Shown here: positions 10,136 to 23,552 of the stretch, in pieces
How positions within the stretch are numbered: position 1 is the first letter of the stretch
Layout of the letters: every line of letters begins with the position of its first letter
Source of the DNA: Plantago major
Taxonomy: Eukaryota > Streptophyta > Magnoliopsida > Lamiales > Plantaginaceae
Length of the DNA stretch: 64,000 nucleotides
Reading direction: 5' to 3'
Assembly (NCBI GenBank): GCA_026545765.1
Contig: CM048839.1
Span: 310,001 to 374,000 of the forward strand
The notes under the pieces: model-generated
Told to the model about the DNA's origin: nothing
The model's database searches: none
What the model saw: the letters and a program-made list of their open reading frames with translations, nothing else
Position numbers and translations under genes: made by a program

Positions 10136-11650
10136 TTTCGAAGAGATTCACATGTTTGGACCGATTTTCACCAAGGAAAGCATACTTAAGGTGAGATGGG
10201 AGTTCCTTAAGGTCGGTCCTAGGGGGTTCAATTTTCCCAGTATTGCTACTGAGGGAGTCGAATTCACCTAATGGTTCACTAGGGGGATCAAGTTCACCTG
10301 CCGGTTCAGTTTCAGCTGAATCTAAAGTACATATTAGCTCATGACTTTCCTCACTCACAATTCCCTTATCAGGATCTAGTGTCAAAGCAGGCTCTAACTT
10401 ATCGCTAGAAATATCATCAAGCAGAGCAGTATAAACACAATCATCAATGATGCAATGAAATTCTTTGGCAATCTCATGTTCTGTTTCACAATCTGTAACA
10501 GAATAGGCATTAGAGTTACATGTAGGACAGACTGCGTCCTTTCTGATTCGATTGCCTCCGATATCCATCGCTATCTTCCCTTCTGCAACATCGACTTGAA
10601 GTTTGACAGTTTTGCATGAACGACCTTCCCAACAAAATCACATGGTTTCTACTGCTGGTTGCTGCATTGTTGGGAGGTAGAACTACAAAATCTGCTAGTA
10701 CCAAGTATGTGTCAACCTTGACCAAAGCATCCCGTATAATACCAAGTGGTCGCTGGAGACTACAATCAGCCATCTACAACGTCATATTCACAGGTTCCAA
10801 CTTCCCCAAACCGAGCTCCTGATACAGGTCATGGGTAATAAGATTAATGCTCACTCCCAAGTCGAGCATAACTTTTGCTATCTTCCCATTCTCCATTTGT
10901 ATATCAATCACGAAACTCCCAAGGTCTTATTGTTTTACTGGTAATCCAATCACAGAATTTGTTGTTTCTGGAAGAATCAACTTTTCAGTAGACGAAAGCT
11001 TCTTCTTATTAGCATTTAGGTCCTTGAAGAACTTGGCATAGGAGGGGACATTATCGATAAGCTCCAGCAGTGGCATGTTCACGTTAACTTTCGAAAGCAT
11101 TGCCAGAATAGATTTGAACTTACTGTCGTCTTTTGGCTTCTTAACTCTCCCAGGGTATGGTAATAGCTTGGGAGCTGGCGGTCCCGGGGGGCGGAAGGGG
11201 TTATTTAGATTTATGTAGGACCTCAGTGCTACTTCTTGGGTCCTCAATAATCTCCTCAGCTTCCTTCTCAGTAATGTCGATAGCTGGTGTAGGTGGAGTT
11301 TCCGGTTTAGTCATCATATCTGGTTTCTCAACAACCTTACCACTACGCAGTACTGTAGTTGCTTGAATCTCCTCTTCCAATTCATCTTCATCCCCAAATT
11401 CTAGACCTGCTACGAAGTTAGCCAACCTATCTGCTAAGTCATCTATTATGCGCATCATCCCTTCAATCTTTTGTCATGTTCTCTCTTGCCCTTCCATAAA
11501 AACTTGCATAAATTTTTCATCATGGGCAATTAAGGCCATCAATGTGATTTCGCTAAATGAGCTGCTCTCCGGTAAAATATTTGCACTATTCACCATTTCC
11601 CTAGAAGAGGGTGTGTAGTAGCTGGAAAAAGACTCCATATCTGGATCTCA
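10104..11650 (-). pseudogene. Athila gag/protease remnant
   Basis: Pieces in several frames. One (11201-11650) starts MESFSSYYTPSS. One (10927-11247) contains PFAE-like spacer wording and NVPSYAKFFKDLNANKKKL, typical of the segment between gag and protease. One (10516-10773) reads ADCSLQRPLGIIRDALVKV and ends with LGRSF, the C-terminal half of the retroviral-type protease. The protease active-site triad is not visible, and I find no Retrotrans_gag core or zinc knuckle. The leader is far shorter than a full Athila gag, so an internal deletion is inferred. Confidence 0.7.
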
Positions 11651-11748
11651 ACAACAGTAACTCAACAAATGCTTAGTTTCTGTTAGTCCAAGTAAAATGA
11701 AATCACGACAAGTAACCACCGGCTCTCAGCGCTACAATAGGAATTAAT

Positions 11749-11766
11749 TCCCCGGCAGCGGCGCCA
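11749..11766 (-). other. Primer-binding site of the Athila element
   Basis: On the minus strand TGGCGCCGCTGCCGGGGA starts four bases after the 5' LTR. It is complementary, with about one change, to the 3' end of plant tRNA-Asp, the usual primer for Athila (family knowledge). Confidence 0.85.
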
Positions 11767-11770
11767 AATT

Positions 11771-13102
11771 TGATGAGCTCAAATTATACTCTAAAAAGCA
11801 ATTAGAGAATAAGCTGTAGTTGTAGACTAAAGCCTAACTCGTGATCGATCTCTAGGGAATTAATTAAGCTATGTAGCAGTGAGAGTAAACAGATACATGC
11901 GAGTAACAATCTGATTGATGGTTTAGTTGTACTTCTAACTAGTTTAATTAAAGCTAAGATAACGATTAACAATGAGAGAAAGATGAATACAGTAGCAAGA
12001 TCCAATTATGCTAATTCGAACTAGGGATAACACTCATATTTGTCACACGGTCGTTGTACAACAAATCAATCAATTCGATTCAACCAATTGTTCTTAGAAA
12101 ATATTATACTGGAGAAATCGTGAGTCGTCAATTCACGATCCTTAAACATGAACAATTTAGAGAATTTAATACGGACTTATCGAATTGAAGGTTTTTACGA
12201 AGATTTTATACGAGACTAACCTATATGAGTGCTTTGATAAACCCTAGAAACGAATATGCATAATCTTCACATACTACTATATTCAAAGGTGTTTAGCTAC
12301 TCATAATTGATGATCGCATACAGAGATTAATGGTAAAAATCATATGAAACATAGATGATAAACTCGCATGCAATAACATACAACTCAATCGATAAGATAA
12401 AGAATGAATTGCAAGAAGAAAGCAATGGAGAAATCAATACCAATAATCTTGATGATAGAAATCAATGAATAACCAAGCTCCAAAGATGTCTCAATGTCAA
12501 TGTATGGCTCTTGGAGCTTTTCTCAAAACTAGGTTAAAAGAAGTAAGAAAGAAAAGGAATCAAAATTCTAATTTAATAAGGAAAATAAAATTAAATCTGC
12601 GTCATGTGTAGATATAGTTTCATGGCATGAAGTCTTCTTAATCGCAATGTAATATCCATTAGCATAATCTCGCCATGACCAATTCCTTGCCACATGTAGC
12701 CTTCTTTATCGCAATATATAACATTCAGATAATCTGCCATGGCGTAAGGTTCTCACTGGCGAGCTTCAATCTTCAAACATAGGCTCCACTCGCAAAATCT
12801 CGCCACGGCAGACCAATTCCTTCGCCACGGCGAGTCTTCTTTAATCTCAAAAGATGATCACTCGTAAAATCTCGCCGTGGCGAGTCATGCTGGGAATTTC
12901 AAAGCCAAGCTCGTAAAATCTCACCGCGGCGAGCCATGCTAAATAGCTTGTTCTCATTCGGCTCAAAAGACATAGATTCCTACAAAATATAAACAAAACA
13001 CCAAAGCGTAAAAATGAACTAAAAAGATTACAAAACTAAAGACAAAGACTAACAAAGACCGCTAAAAAGGACCAAATGATACGTTAGAATATTGTCTCAT
13101 CA
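11771..13102 (-). repeat. 5' LTR of the Athila element
   Basis: Begins TGATGAGCTC and ends CTCATCA, followed by the GCATG duplication at 13103-13107. It is 38 bases longer than the 3' LTR because the palindrome block at 12600-12935 has been rearranged. Confidence 0.95.
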
Positions 13103-14264
13103 GCATGTCTAGATCAAATATTCGAGCTTCACGATTGACGGAATCATTGAACCCTTGGACCCTCATTGTTTCAACTGCAATTTCATTGGTATGATCGCTT
13201 AGAGCCATGACCAGGCAAATGGAGTTTCTCTAATTCTTGGTCCGCGATGGTGCGCGATCAGCCCACAGTACGCCATCTAGGTCATCCGCCCAACTCTCCT
13301 GAGAAGTTCTCAGCCGCTTTTCCAGGATCTTAACAATTGTCTTGTTCGTAGACTCAGTTTTTCCATTAGCTTGTGGGTATCCGACAGATGTGAAGCGTTG
13401 TTCAATCTTGAAAGATGCCAACCATTCCTTGAGTCTGTTGCTCGAGAATTGAGCACCATTGTCCGAGACAAGAATTCTTGGTAGGCCAAAGCGACAAATG
13501 ATGTTTTTCCAAATGAAGGTCCGCACGCGGCTTTCCGTGATAGTTGCCACAGCTTCCGCTTCTACCCACTTGGTGAACTATTCCACGGCCACAATTAAGA
13601 ATTTCTTCTGTTGAGTGCCCCTTGGGAATGGCCCGACAATATCGATGCCCCATTGATCAAACAGACATGCTATGATTGACGGAATCATAGGGTGTGTCGG
13701 ACGATGGGGAACATTTGCATAATATTGACAATCAGGACATCTTCGGGCGTAGCTCGCGGAATCCTTATCAATGGTAGTCCAGTAGTAGCCTTGTCGAATG
13801 ATCTTCTGAGCAAGAGTTCGTCCTCCAGAATGGCTTCCGCAGCTTCCGCTGTGAATTTCCTCAAGCATAGTCTTCGTTTCTTGCGGACCTAAACATCTTA
13901 AATGAGTCCCAGCGAAAGATTTCTTATAAAAATCTTCCCCAAGTATAAAATATCTGTTTGCTCGGCGCTGTACACTCCTTGACTCCTTCAGATCAGCTGG
14001 TAATGATCCGTCTTTGAGATAACTAAAGATCTCAGTCATCCAGTTCCTTCCCGTTTTAGTCATCATAACAGTTGGAGTAGGACTCGTGACGGATGAGTCA
14101 GTAATAGTGAGTAGGATTACTCTCCTCGTGTCTAGAGCAGCTATTGCGGACGCAGACTTTGCCAGAGCATCCGCTCTTTCATTCCATGCCCTATCAAACT
14201 TCTCCAGGGTAAACTCATCAAAGAGACTAGCTTCTTGCTTAAGTAGCTCAAGATACTTGATCAT
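13103..14264 (-). pseudogene. Tat integrase, N-terminal and catalytic parts
   Basis: The minus strand shows the zinc-binding region (CGSHSGGRTLAQKI, ARRCPDCQYYAN). The catalytic core shows GIDIVGPFP, VSDNGAQF and NGKTESTNKT, so all three acidic positions are intact. An in-frame TAG at 13578-13580 replaces a Tyr expected before FTKWVEAEAVA, and another break follows near 13230. The frame then continues to the GCATG site, and the last domain lies at 4552-4840 on the far side of the Athila insertion. Confidence 0.9.
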
Positions 14265-14659
14265 TGAAGGGCCTTTTGTGGCAAAAGCACCAGAAATTGG
14301 GTTTCAACTAACTTTGAATCCGTGTAAGCTTTGAGTTTCCGGATCTGCAGAGACTTGGCTAGACGCAGTCCGACTAACAGTGTTTCATATTCAGCCTCAT
14401 TATTGGTGACTTTGAAGTCCAAGGATATCACATAGTCGAGTTCCGCGCCATCAGGGCTTTTAAGATAGATTCCAATACCCCCTACTCTTCCAGTGGAGGA
14501 ACCATCCACTTCCAATGTCCAAACATCAGAGGGATGTTCTTTGGTTTGGAGGTCTTCTGTAAGCTCCCGAGTTTCCAACCTTTGTTCCTCCTTCTCTTTA
14601 ACATCTGGATCAGAGTTGTTAGTACCGGATTCCCTTGTGATATCATCAAGAAGGAACAT
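14261..14659 (-). pseudogene. Second, archaeal-type RNase H of the Tat element
   Basis: Motifs WTLEVDGSSTGRVGGIGI, TNNEAEYETLLVGLRLA and AYTDSKLVETQ match the extra RNase H that Tat and Ogre elements carry between the ordinary RNase H and integrase (family knowledge). The catalytic acidic residues D (VDGSS), E (NEAEYE) and D (TDSKL) are present. The frame breaks at its C-terminal end into the integrase frame, which begins with another RNase H piece (ERADALAKSASA). Confidence 0.85.
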
Positions 14660-14838
14660 TTGGTTTACCCGAGATTCCTCCCATGATGTAGTCTGAGACT
14701 GATTGATGAACTGAGCATCCTCGAGGTTTTCGGGGTTGATCTTCGGCGGAACCGGCTTTCGGTTGATCTGCTTGGTGATTAGGCATTCAAATGCCTGTTT
14801 ATCCGGGACTTTCTCTGACTCCGCTTCAGGGTATTCTG

Positions 14839-15498
14839 CTAGGAAGTCAGCAACGACTTAAGCTTTCTTGGCTGTGGAGCCTGATAGCTAATGTCGTATT
14901 CGCTCAGCTCAATGGCCCACTTAGAGAGTCGTCCGGATTGGTCGGGCTTTCCCAGGACATGTTTCAAAGGTTCCGTAGTTAGTACTACTATTTTATGAGA
15001 CTTGAAATATGGCTTTAATCGCCTTGCGGTGTAAACCAGAGCATATGCAAATTTCTCAATCTTGACGTATATTGTCTCCGCCCCAGCAAGGGCTTTACTA
15101 AGATAGTAGATTGGCAAGTGATCATTAGCTTGGACCCGTACTAATACGGAACTCATTGCCTCTTCCGTAATTGCTAGGTAGAGGTAGAGTGGTTCTCCTT
15201 CAACAGGTTTGGAGAGCAGCGGAGGGGAATGGAGGTACTTTTTCAAATTTTCAAAAGCCTCAGAACATTCCGCGGTCCACTCAAAGCTCTCTCCTTTCCG
15301 GAGGATTTTGAAGAACGGAAGGTTCTTCTCTGCGGATCGTGAAATAAAATGACTTAAAGACATGAGACGTCCAATAAGCTGTTGTACCTCATTGAGGTTC
15401 TTCGGATGAGGCAGATCTAGGATTGCTTTGATCTTCTCGGGATTTGCGCTTATCCCTCTCTCTGTGACCATGTATCCCAAAAACTTTCCGCCCTTCAC
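14839..15498 (-). pseudogene. Tat RNase H domain and RT connection
   Basis: The minus-strand frame covers the RT thumb ([33 protein letters not shown]) and the RT-linked RNase H ([63 protein letters not shown]). The usual first Asp of this RNase H is not evident (LYLYLAIT), a substitution common in Tat elements that rely on the second RNase H. The frame stops at 14839 before the linker to the second RNase H. Confidence 0.85.
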
Positions 15499-15526
15499 TC
15501 CGAAGGTGCACTTTTACGATTGGCCA

Positions 15527-16347
15527 TCATCCGTACTTCCTGAGGATAGCGAAGCATTTGCTCAAGTGCTCTATATGTTGTTCTTCGGTTTTGCTTTTGA
15601 CGAGCATGTCGTCTATGTATACCTCCATGGTCTTGCCAATTTCTTTCTTGAACATCTGATTCACCAGTCGTTGGTAAGTTGCTCCCGCGTTTTTCAATCC
15701 GAAGGGCATCACTTTAAAGCATTACACCCCTCATGCAGCAAAGAAAGCTGTTTTCTTAATATCCTCCTTCGCCATCCGAATCTGGTAAAAGCCTTGATAC
15801 GCATCCATGAAACTCAGTAAAGCACATCCGGCTGTAGAATCAACCAATTGGTCAATCCGTGGCAAAGGGTATGGATCCTTTGGGCAAAACTTATTTAGCC
15901 TGGTGAAATCATTGCACATTCACCATTTGCCTGGTGACTTTTCTACTAGAACCACGTTGCAAACCCAATCAGAATAACGGACCTCTTCGATATGTCCTGC
16001 TTTCATGAGTTGATCAACTTCGGCGGATAATCCTTTCTCTTCTGGCGGATATATTTAATCGAGGGATCCATGTTCAGACGGTGAACAGCAACCCTCGGAT
16101 CTATCCCCTTTAGATCGTCAGTACTCCAAGCAAAGACATCACTGTTATCTCGGAGACAAGCAATGAGCTTCATTTCCACTTCCGCACTCATCTCTGTCCC
16201 GATTCTAGTCTTCTTATCCGGGCTCCCACTAACAAGCTCAACTTCCCTGAGAGTTTCATGAGGTTCGATCCGTGAAGTTTCAGGAAACTTGTCCTTCTGG
16301 CTCCCTACCCCAATGTTAGGATTCTCCTTTTTTTGGTGGAAGAACAA
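15527..16347 (-). pseudogene. Tat reverse transcriptase
   Basis: The domain is spread over three frames. 16003-16347 carries the region before the fingers, with LNMDPSIKYIRQKRKDYPP. 15731-15919 has FTRLNKFCPKDPYPLPRIDQ and SFMDAYQGFYQI. 15527-15712 has MMPFGLKNAGATYQRLVNQM and the catalytic YIDDMLVKS. At least two frameshifts separate these, so no active enzyme could be made. The motif order and spacing are otherwise normal for gypsy RT. Confidence 0.88.
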
Positions 16348-17038
16348 CTTGCGGATCAGAAGTCACAGTGACTGCCAACACGGGTGCGGATGCTCTCCTT
16401 GTGGACATAATATAACACTCCCAAGCTTCTCGGATGTTCCCCACTTCCTCTCCAACTCCGCACGGGGTCGGGAACTTCATCCTATTATGGAGGGTGGAGG
16501 ATATAACTCGGAATTGATTGAGTCCGGGACGACCAAAGATGGCATTGTAGTCAAAAGTTCGATCCACCACTACAAAACGGACTAGCTATGTCACTCTTGC
16601 GGGATGTGTCCCAAGTGAAACATGAAGCATGACACTTCCTAGGGGGCGAACAGTTCCTCCTCCAAACCCTAATATGGAGGTATTGACTCTCTCATATCGG
16701 ATTTCTCCCAGATTCATCTGATCTATTGTCGATTTGGAGATGATGTTCGAGGAACTCCCTGTATCTACCAGGATCTTGTTTACTCGATAAGTTGCAATGG
16801 TTAAAGAAACCACCAGCGGAACATCCGGATCATCTATGTCTTCGCCTCCTGCCGTAGGAGGAGGGATCTCACTATCATCAAAGTATATAGCATTTGTCCC
16901 TCGAATTGATGGAGCAGCATATGATTTGTCATTGCTCTGGAGATTCTGAGCTGTCCGCTCTCTTGCGTTCCTACTATCGCCCCCAGTTGGTCCGCCTGCT
17001 ATGGTGTTGATCACTCCGCTGTATGGAGGGTTCTCCAT
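16316..17038 (-). pseudogene. Tat aspartic protease
   Basis: The active-site motif LVDTGSSSNII is followed by the flap and GFGGGTVRPLGSV. Homology continues past an in-frame TAG at 16586-16588 into FDYNAIFGRPGLNQFRVISS, the C-terminal protease motif. One nonsense codon therefore interrupts it. It lies between gag and RT as expected. Confidence 0.88.
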
Positions 17039-17068
17039 TTCAACGTCATCATCGTACCTGTATGGGTG

Positions 17069-18911
17069 TCATTTCGTTCGAGGCGGATGGTTGGCTGGCG
17101 GAGGTGGCAAGGATAGAGGATGGGGCAGTGGCTCTGTAGCTCTATCATCCCTTTTTCGTTTCGTCCTATCATGTCTAGAAGGCTCATCCGTATAGACGTG
17201 CTCCTTCAACTTTCCCTCTCTTATCAAATGTTCCGCCTCCGTTTTCAGTTGAATGCAATCGTCCGTCTCATGACCACGACTCTTGTGAAACTTGCAATAC
17301 CCCTTTGCATTCTTGTTCTTCCTGTTACCATGAGATGGCTTGGGCCATTGAATATTCAACTTCTTCTCAATAATAGTTGCCAAGATGTCGGATCTTGATC
17401 TATTGAGACGAGTATAATCCGCATATCTCCTTGGTGGACTCCTTTCTCTGTGGAAGCCCTTATCTCTATGATCCTTCCTCGGATCAAACTTATTAGGGCG
17501 ATGCTCTTGTTTTACTGTCTCCTTTACCTTCTTGGATCCTGCTCTCACTGGAACATTCCTTCGGTACTCCTCTCCATACATTACTTCTTCACAGATGTCA
17601 TCCAAATGCTTTTCACTCCTCACTTCCGGACTAGAAAGTTTTCTGCGGAGCTCTGTGTTGAAAGTATTAGCATACAGGTGACGGACCCGTTCCTTAATAC
17701 TGTGTGACTCAACTCGAAGAACTTCCGCGTTAAAGCGATCTAGGAAGGTCCTGAGATCCTCTTGATCCCTTTGGATAACTTCTGCCAGATGCTCCACAGT
17801 GCGCCTTCTCCTCTTTGATTTTCCAAATCGTCCCAGAAACTTGGAGGAGAGGTCCGCATAAGATCTTATCGACTTGTTTGACAACGCAGTGTACCAATCC
17901 ATAGCAATTCCGAAGAGGGTGGATGAAAAATTGAGAGCCTTTGTATTATCACTCATCCCCTTGGAATCCATCTTACTATTGTACCTTGTCAAGTGGCCAA
18001 CGGGACAAGTATCCCCGTAATAGTATTCCAAATTCGGAATCACTTGATCCAAGTTCCTGTTCCTTTCTTTTCTCTCATGATGTCATCACACAAAGGATTT
18101 GGTGCACTTGTAGCTACCTGCTCATGATCCTTCACCAAACGCCCGAGGTTGATAATCTGGGCTTCCAAGGCTTTTTGCTGAGCATAGATTTCTTCTGCAT
18201 TCATTATCTCCCCGTCCTAGGATGAACTGCTACATCCGCAGGGAGTTCATCTAGGCGGACCACTGGAATGGTTTCCGCTACATGATCTCTGGCTCTAGGA
18301 GGTGCTTGTTGTGGAGCTCTAGGCTGCCTGTTATCCTCCTCCTGATACTCTCTCCTACCGTTCGGACTTCCTTCACCCCGAACTTGGGAAGCAGATGCTC
18401 TCCAATCTAGAAGGTTCCGCAGATCCTCTTGAGGTAGCTGATTCCCCAACCTCTGCTGGATCGGATGCTGCCTGTTCCTTGATAGGGCGGGCTCTGTTTG
18501 AACCGGAGTAGCCACTGGCGGAGTGACTTGCTGAGGATGGGCATTGTTAGACCCGAGGCAACCTTGGATTATCGTGGGAAATCTATCGAACTGAGTCTCA
18601 CTTAATCCGATGCGGACGATACGACCATCGGGCATAGTGAACTGTTGACCCGTAGTGGGGCCTTGAGCTTCTGCCGGAGAAACTTGTACGACCCCTTCTC
18701 CATGGTCCTCAGGAACATTTCGGACTCTTCTGGTCGGAATATCACCTCCTTCATCTGTGGATGGGCTTGTTGTGTGGCCATCACTCGGATACCTTCTTCT
18801 TACAGTGTTCCTCCCTGTTGCATTGGTTCTCCGCCCTCTGCTTGGTGGACGTGGGGGTGGAGTTCCGACGTCAGTTGCACTGGTTCGTGTTGCCCTTCTC
18901 GTTCTTGCCAT
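17069..18911 (-). pseudogene. Tat gag
   Basis: The start is chosen at 18911 (MARTRRATR), 35 bases past the primer-binding site. The first part, to 18204, is Arg/Pro-rich and low in complexity. After at least two frame breaks between 18052 and 18205, the capsid-like region follows: GIAMDWYTALSNKSIRSYAD, QDLRTFLDRFNAE-type wording and RVRHLYANTFNTEL. A nucleocapsid-like Cys/His motif follows (YCKFHKSRGHETDDC), then a charged tail. The Cys/His motif has the spacing usual for Tat gag rather than a classical CCHC knuckle. Confidence 0.85.
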
Positions 18912-18945
18912 TCGAGTGATTGAAACACGGAACCTTTCGTAATGA

Positions 18946-18963
18946 TTCCCACAGACGGCGCCA
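18946..18963 (-). other. Primer-binding site of the Tat element
   Basis: The minus strand reads TGGCGCCGTCTGTGGGAA, five bases after the 5' LTR. The TGGCGCC start is the 3' tRNA end. This wording is common in Tat/Retand-type elements; I do not assign the tRNA. Confidence 0.8.
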
Positions 18964-18968
18964 AAATA

Positions 18969-19874
18969 TGTTGAGGGGTTTAGCCTCAAACACTAACTAA
19001 TTAAACTACTACAAATCCCCGATCTAAGATCCGCCACCAACTTGAGGTCCGACCTAATGACTTGGTCCGAGGTTGATCACCTGAAAAGACTAAGTGGGGG
19101 GGGGGGGGGGGGGGTTAGATAGGTAACCCGGGTTGCAAGTTGTCAACCCAGTAAGAGACTTTACTCACGAGAGAGTTGTAAAGTTCTCAATGTAGTAGTT
19201 ATGAGATATGATTTGGAATAATTATTGTTTATCACTTGGGAATTGTGACTTACCTCAAGGTATTGGACCTTGTGCTATATTTATAGAGACCATATCTTAT
19301 GAAATGACTCATAAGATGGTGTCAAGTGTATGCTTCAGATTTGGACACCAATGCTACATTTGCCCATACCGATAGTGAGTGAAGAGCCCACATCCGATTA
19401 ATGGGCCCGGAGGGTAGTTTGGACCTTTTCCTCCGAGAGTCTTGTTCACTTTGTTGGGTCCGTGGTCCCTGACAGTCCGTCCTTGGTTGGTCTGCCCTTA
19501 GGTAACTCTGGGTGTCCGAGCCAGAAGTTTCACGGAAGTATCTTAGTGGTTCTGTTATATACGTATGGTCTTAATGTGATGGTGGCGTCCGAGATTCTCT
19601 CGTCCAGTCCGTTTGGCATCCTAAGGCTGACAGTTTGTGGTTCTTGGAAGGACCATGTGACCTTTTGTCAGGTTCGGAAGTTGTACACCTAGCTTGGTCG
19701 GACTTAGCTGAGAAGGTGTGTTGACCTGTAAGTACTAGTTGACCTGGAATGGTTTCCCTTAGGTCGGACCATTTGAAGGTCGGACTAGTACTGAATTGGC
19801 TATTTCAGCCTTGATGCGCTCTAGGACACACTCAATGGCGCCCTTAACGGATTGGACACATGTCCGTATCAACA
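18969..19874 (-). repeat. 5' LTR of the Tat element (906 bp)
   Basis: Begins TGTTGAGG and ends TATCAACA, and is homologous along its length to the LTR at 58304-59256. On the minus strand a TATA box (CTATAAATATAG, 19275-19286) lies about 100-120 bases downstream of GGCCCA/TGGGCC words at 19385-19408. A run of 19 G residues (19096-19114) lies in the transcribed part. The TSD cannot be tested because the other end is off the window. Confidence 0.9.
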
Positions 19875-20569
19875 AACTCAACTATCTCTCTTACTTTTTT
19901 CATTCTTTATCATTATATATCTTATCTCTTATACTTTCTTCATTCTTTATCATTTCTCTCCCCAACAACAAACAATAAACAATTGGCTTTCTTAAAAACA
20001 GTGCCGAAATAAATGTGCCCAGATTCACAGGACAGATGAAGTACATTTTAATTTTTCATTATATATATATTTTTTAAATTCATCAAAGGTATTATATGTA
20101 ATTAAATTAAATTCAAAGTTGAACGGTGTTGACCAGAAAAAAGTCAAATGGGATGTTGAATCTGGAAATTTGTTAGTTGCTAATTTTATTGAATGAAATT
20201 GTTCGTTTTCCAAAAAAAAAATAAAAAATAGCAGGTGTAGTAAATTATGCCTGTAAGTTGACTTCTACTTTGATTGAATGAAATTGATCATTTTTCAGGA
20301 AAAAAGAAAGAAATAGCAGGTGTGATAAAATATGTCTAAATTTCGAGTAGAAAGATGAAATTAAAGGTAAAACAGAAATGGACGGCAAGAAATACTATTC
20401 CAAAGAGAGAACGTGCAGAGATTCATGCTTCACCACAAACCCGGTTGACCAAAATATTGTTACAGATTTCGTTCTAAAACTCAACAAACAACAAAATACA
20501 CTTGATTACTTCAATTCATGGCAGAAACATAATTCATCAAGAACTTGTTAGTTTCAGAGCAAAAAAACG
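19875..20569 (+). promoter_or_regulatory. Promoter and 5' leader region of the CPK gene
   Basis: AT-rich sequence between the retrotransposon LTR and the kinase start. A diverged tandem duplication of about 83 bases is visible. TATTGAATGAAATTGTTCG...AAATAGCAGGTGTAG at about 20187-20240 is echoed by GATTGAATGAAATTGATCA...AAATAGCAGGTGTGA at about 20272-20325. No ORF of note and no clear TATA box. The retrotransposon ends only about 700 bases from the start codon. Confidence 0.5.
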
Positions 20570-22894
<2,325 letters not shown>

Positions 22895-23552
22895 TAAATT
22901 GATAAAGAAGGCTGAAGGCTTGTGGCATGCATAGGCTGGTGACTTGCATTGCATTTTTGAGAGATTGTGGCTTGTTTTGTAGCTTTGTATTTTGTACAGT
23001 TTCTAACATGTAACTGTCTTTCTTCATATTAAGGCAGGTTGCAAACATTTCTGTTTGTAGAAAGCCATTAACTGCAAAACTTGCAGGTACAATTGTTATA
23101 CAGTTCATCCTGGATAGTGTATTTGCTTGCAGAATTTTAAATGAGGTTCCAAATTTGATTGTTAAAAGTAATTTTATGAGTCTCGCACTTCTTTTTGTAA
23201 AGAATCATATCGAAGTATAAAGTACCAGGATATATCGTTTCGTAAAATAACAATCTTGTTCGGGGAAATTTTCCATTCGGTGATGACACCTGACACCACG
23301 GACATTTTTTTCCGATTTCGTTCGGAGATGATAAAATCACACCACCGACGGGGGCATATTTAAGATTTGGCTCCGCTACCCCGAACGGACCCGGAACTAT
23401 TGCAGCTTGGTTTAAAGTTTAAAGATAAGAAACCCATACCTGTGAGGGCAATTAAGACATTTCAGAAAACGGATAGGATATGACCAAGTGATCATCATCA
23501 TCCTCAATACAATTCCCAAATTCATTTCTCAGTAAAGCAAAGCTCTCTAACA
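22895..23552. other. Intergenic region between CPK and RPL21
   Basis: It holds the 3' untranslated part of the kinase and the promoter of the ribosomal protein gene in tandem orientation. No ORF, repeat or RNA gene is evident. The last 60 bases before the RPL21 ATG are CT/CA-rich leader. Confidence 0.5.

Larger units (their letters stand above)
4841..13102 (-). mobile_element. Athila-type Ty3/gypsy retrotransposon nested in the Tat integrase
   Basis: It is 8262 bp long with LTRs of 1294 bp (4841-6134) and 1332 bp (11771-13102), both starting TGATGAG and ending CTCATCA, flanked by GCATG duplications. The order on the minus strand is PBS (11749-11766), a short leader ORF, protease remnant, reverse transcriptase, RNase H, integrase, a non-coding tail, and a polypurine tract at 6135-6150. 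The RT and integrase wording and the tRNA-Asp-type primer site place it with Athila (family knowledge). The gag core and zinc knuckle appear to be missing, and the integrase has lost a catalytic Asp. Confidence 0.9.
1..19874 (-). mobile_element. Tat-lineage Ty3/gypsy LTR retrotransposon, left end outside the window
   Basis: The parts run right to left on the minus strand: 5' LTR (18969-19874), primer-binding site, gag, aspartic protease, reverse transcriptase, RNase H, a second archaeal-type RNase H, and integrase ending at 4552. Beyond the integrase, plus-strand antisense genes run to the window edge. Two RNase H domains plus an antisense extra gene before the 3' LTR are hallmarks of the Tat lineage (established family knowledge). 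The coding parts carry several stops and frameshifts, so it is not autonomous. An Athila element at 4841-13102 splits the integrase. The 3' LTR must lie left of base 1, because the antisense gene is already open at base 1. Confidence 0.88.
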
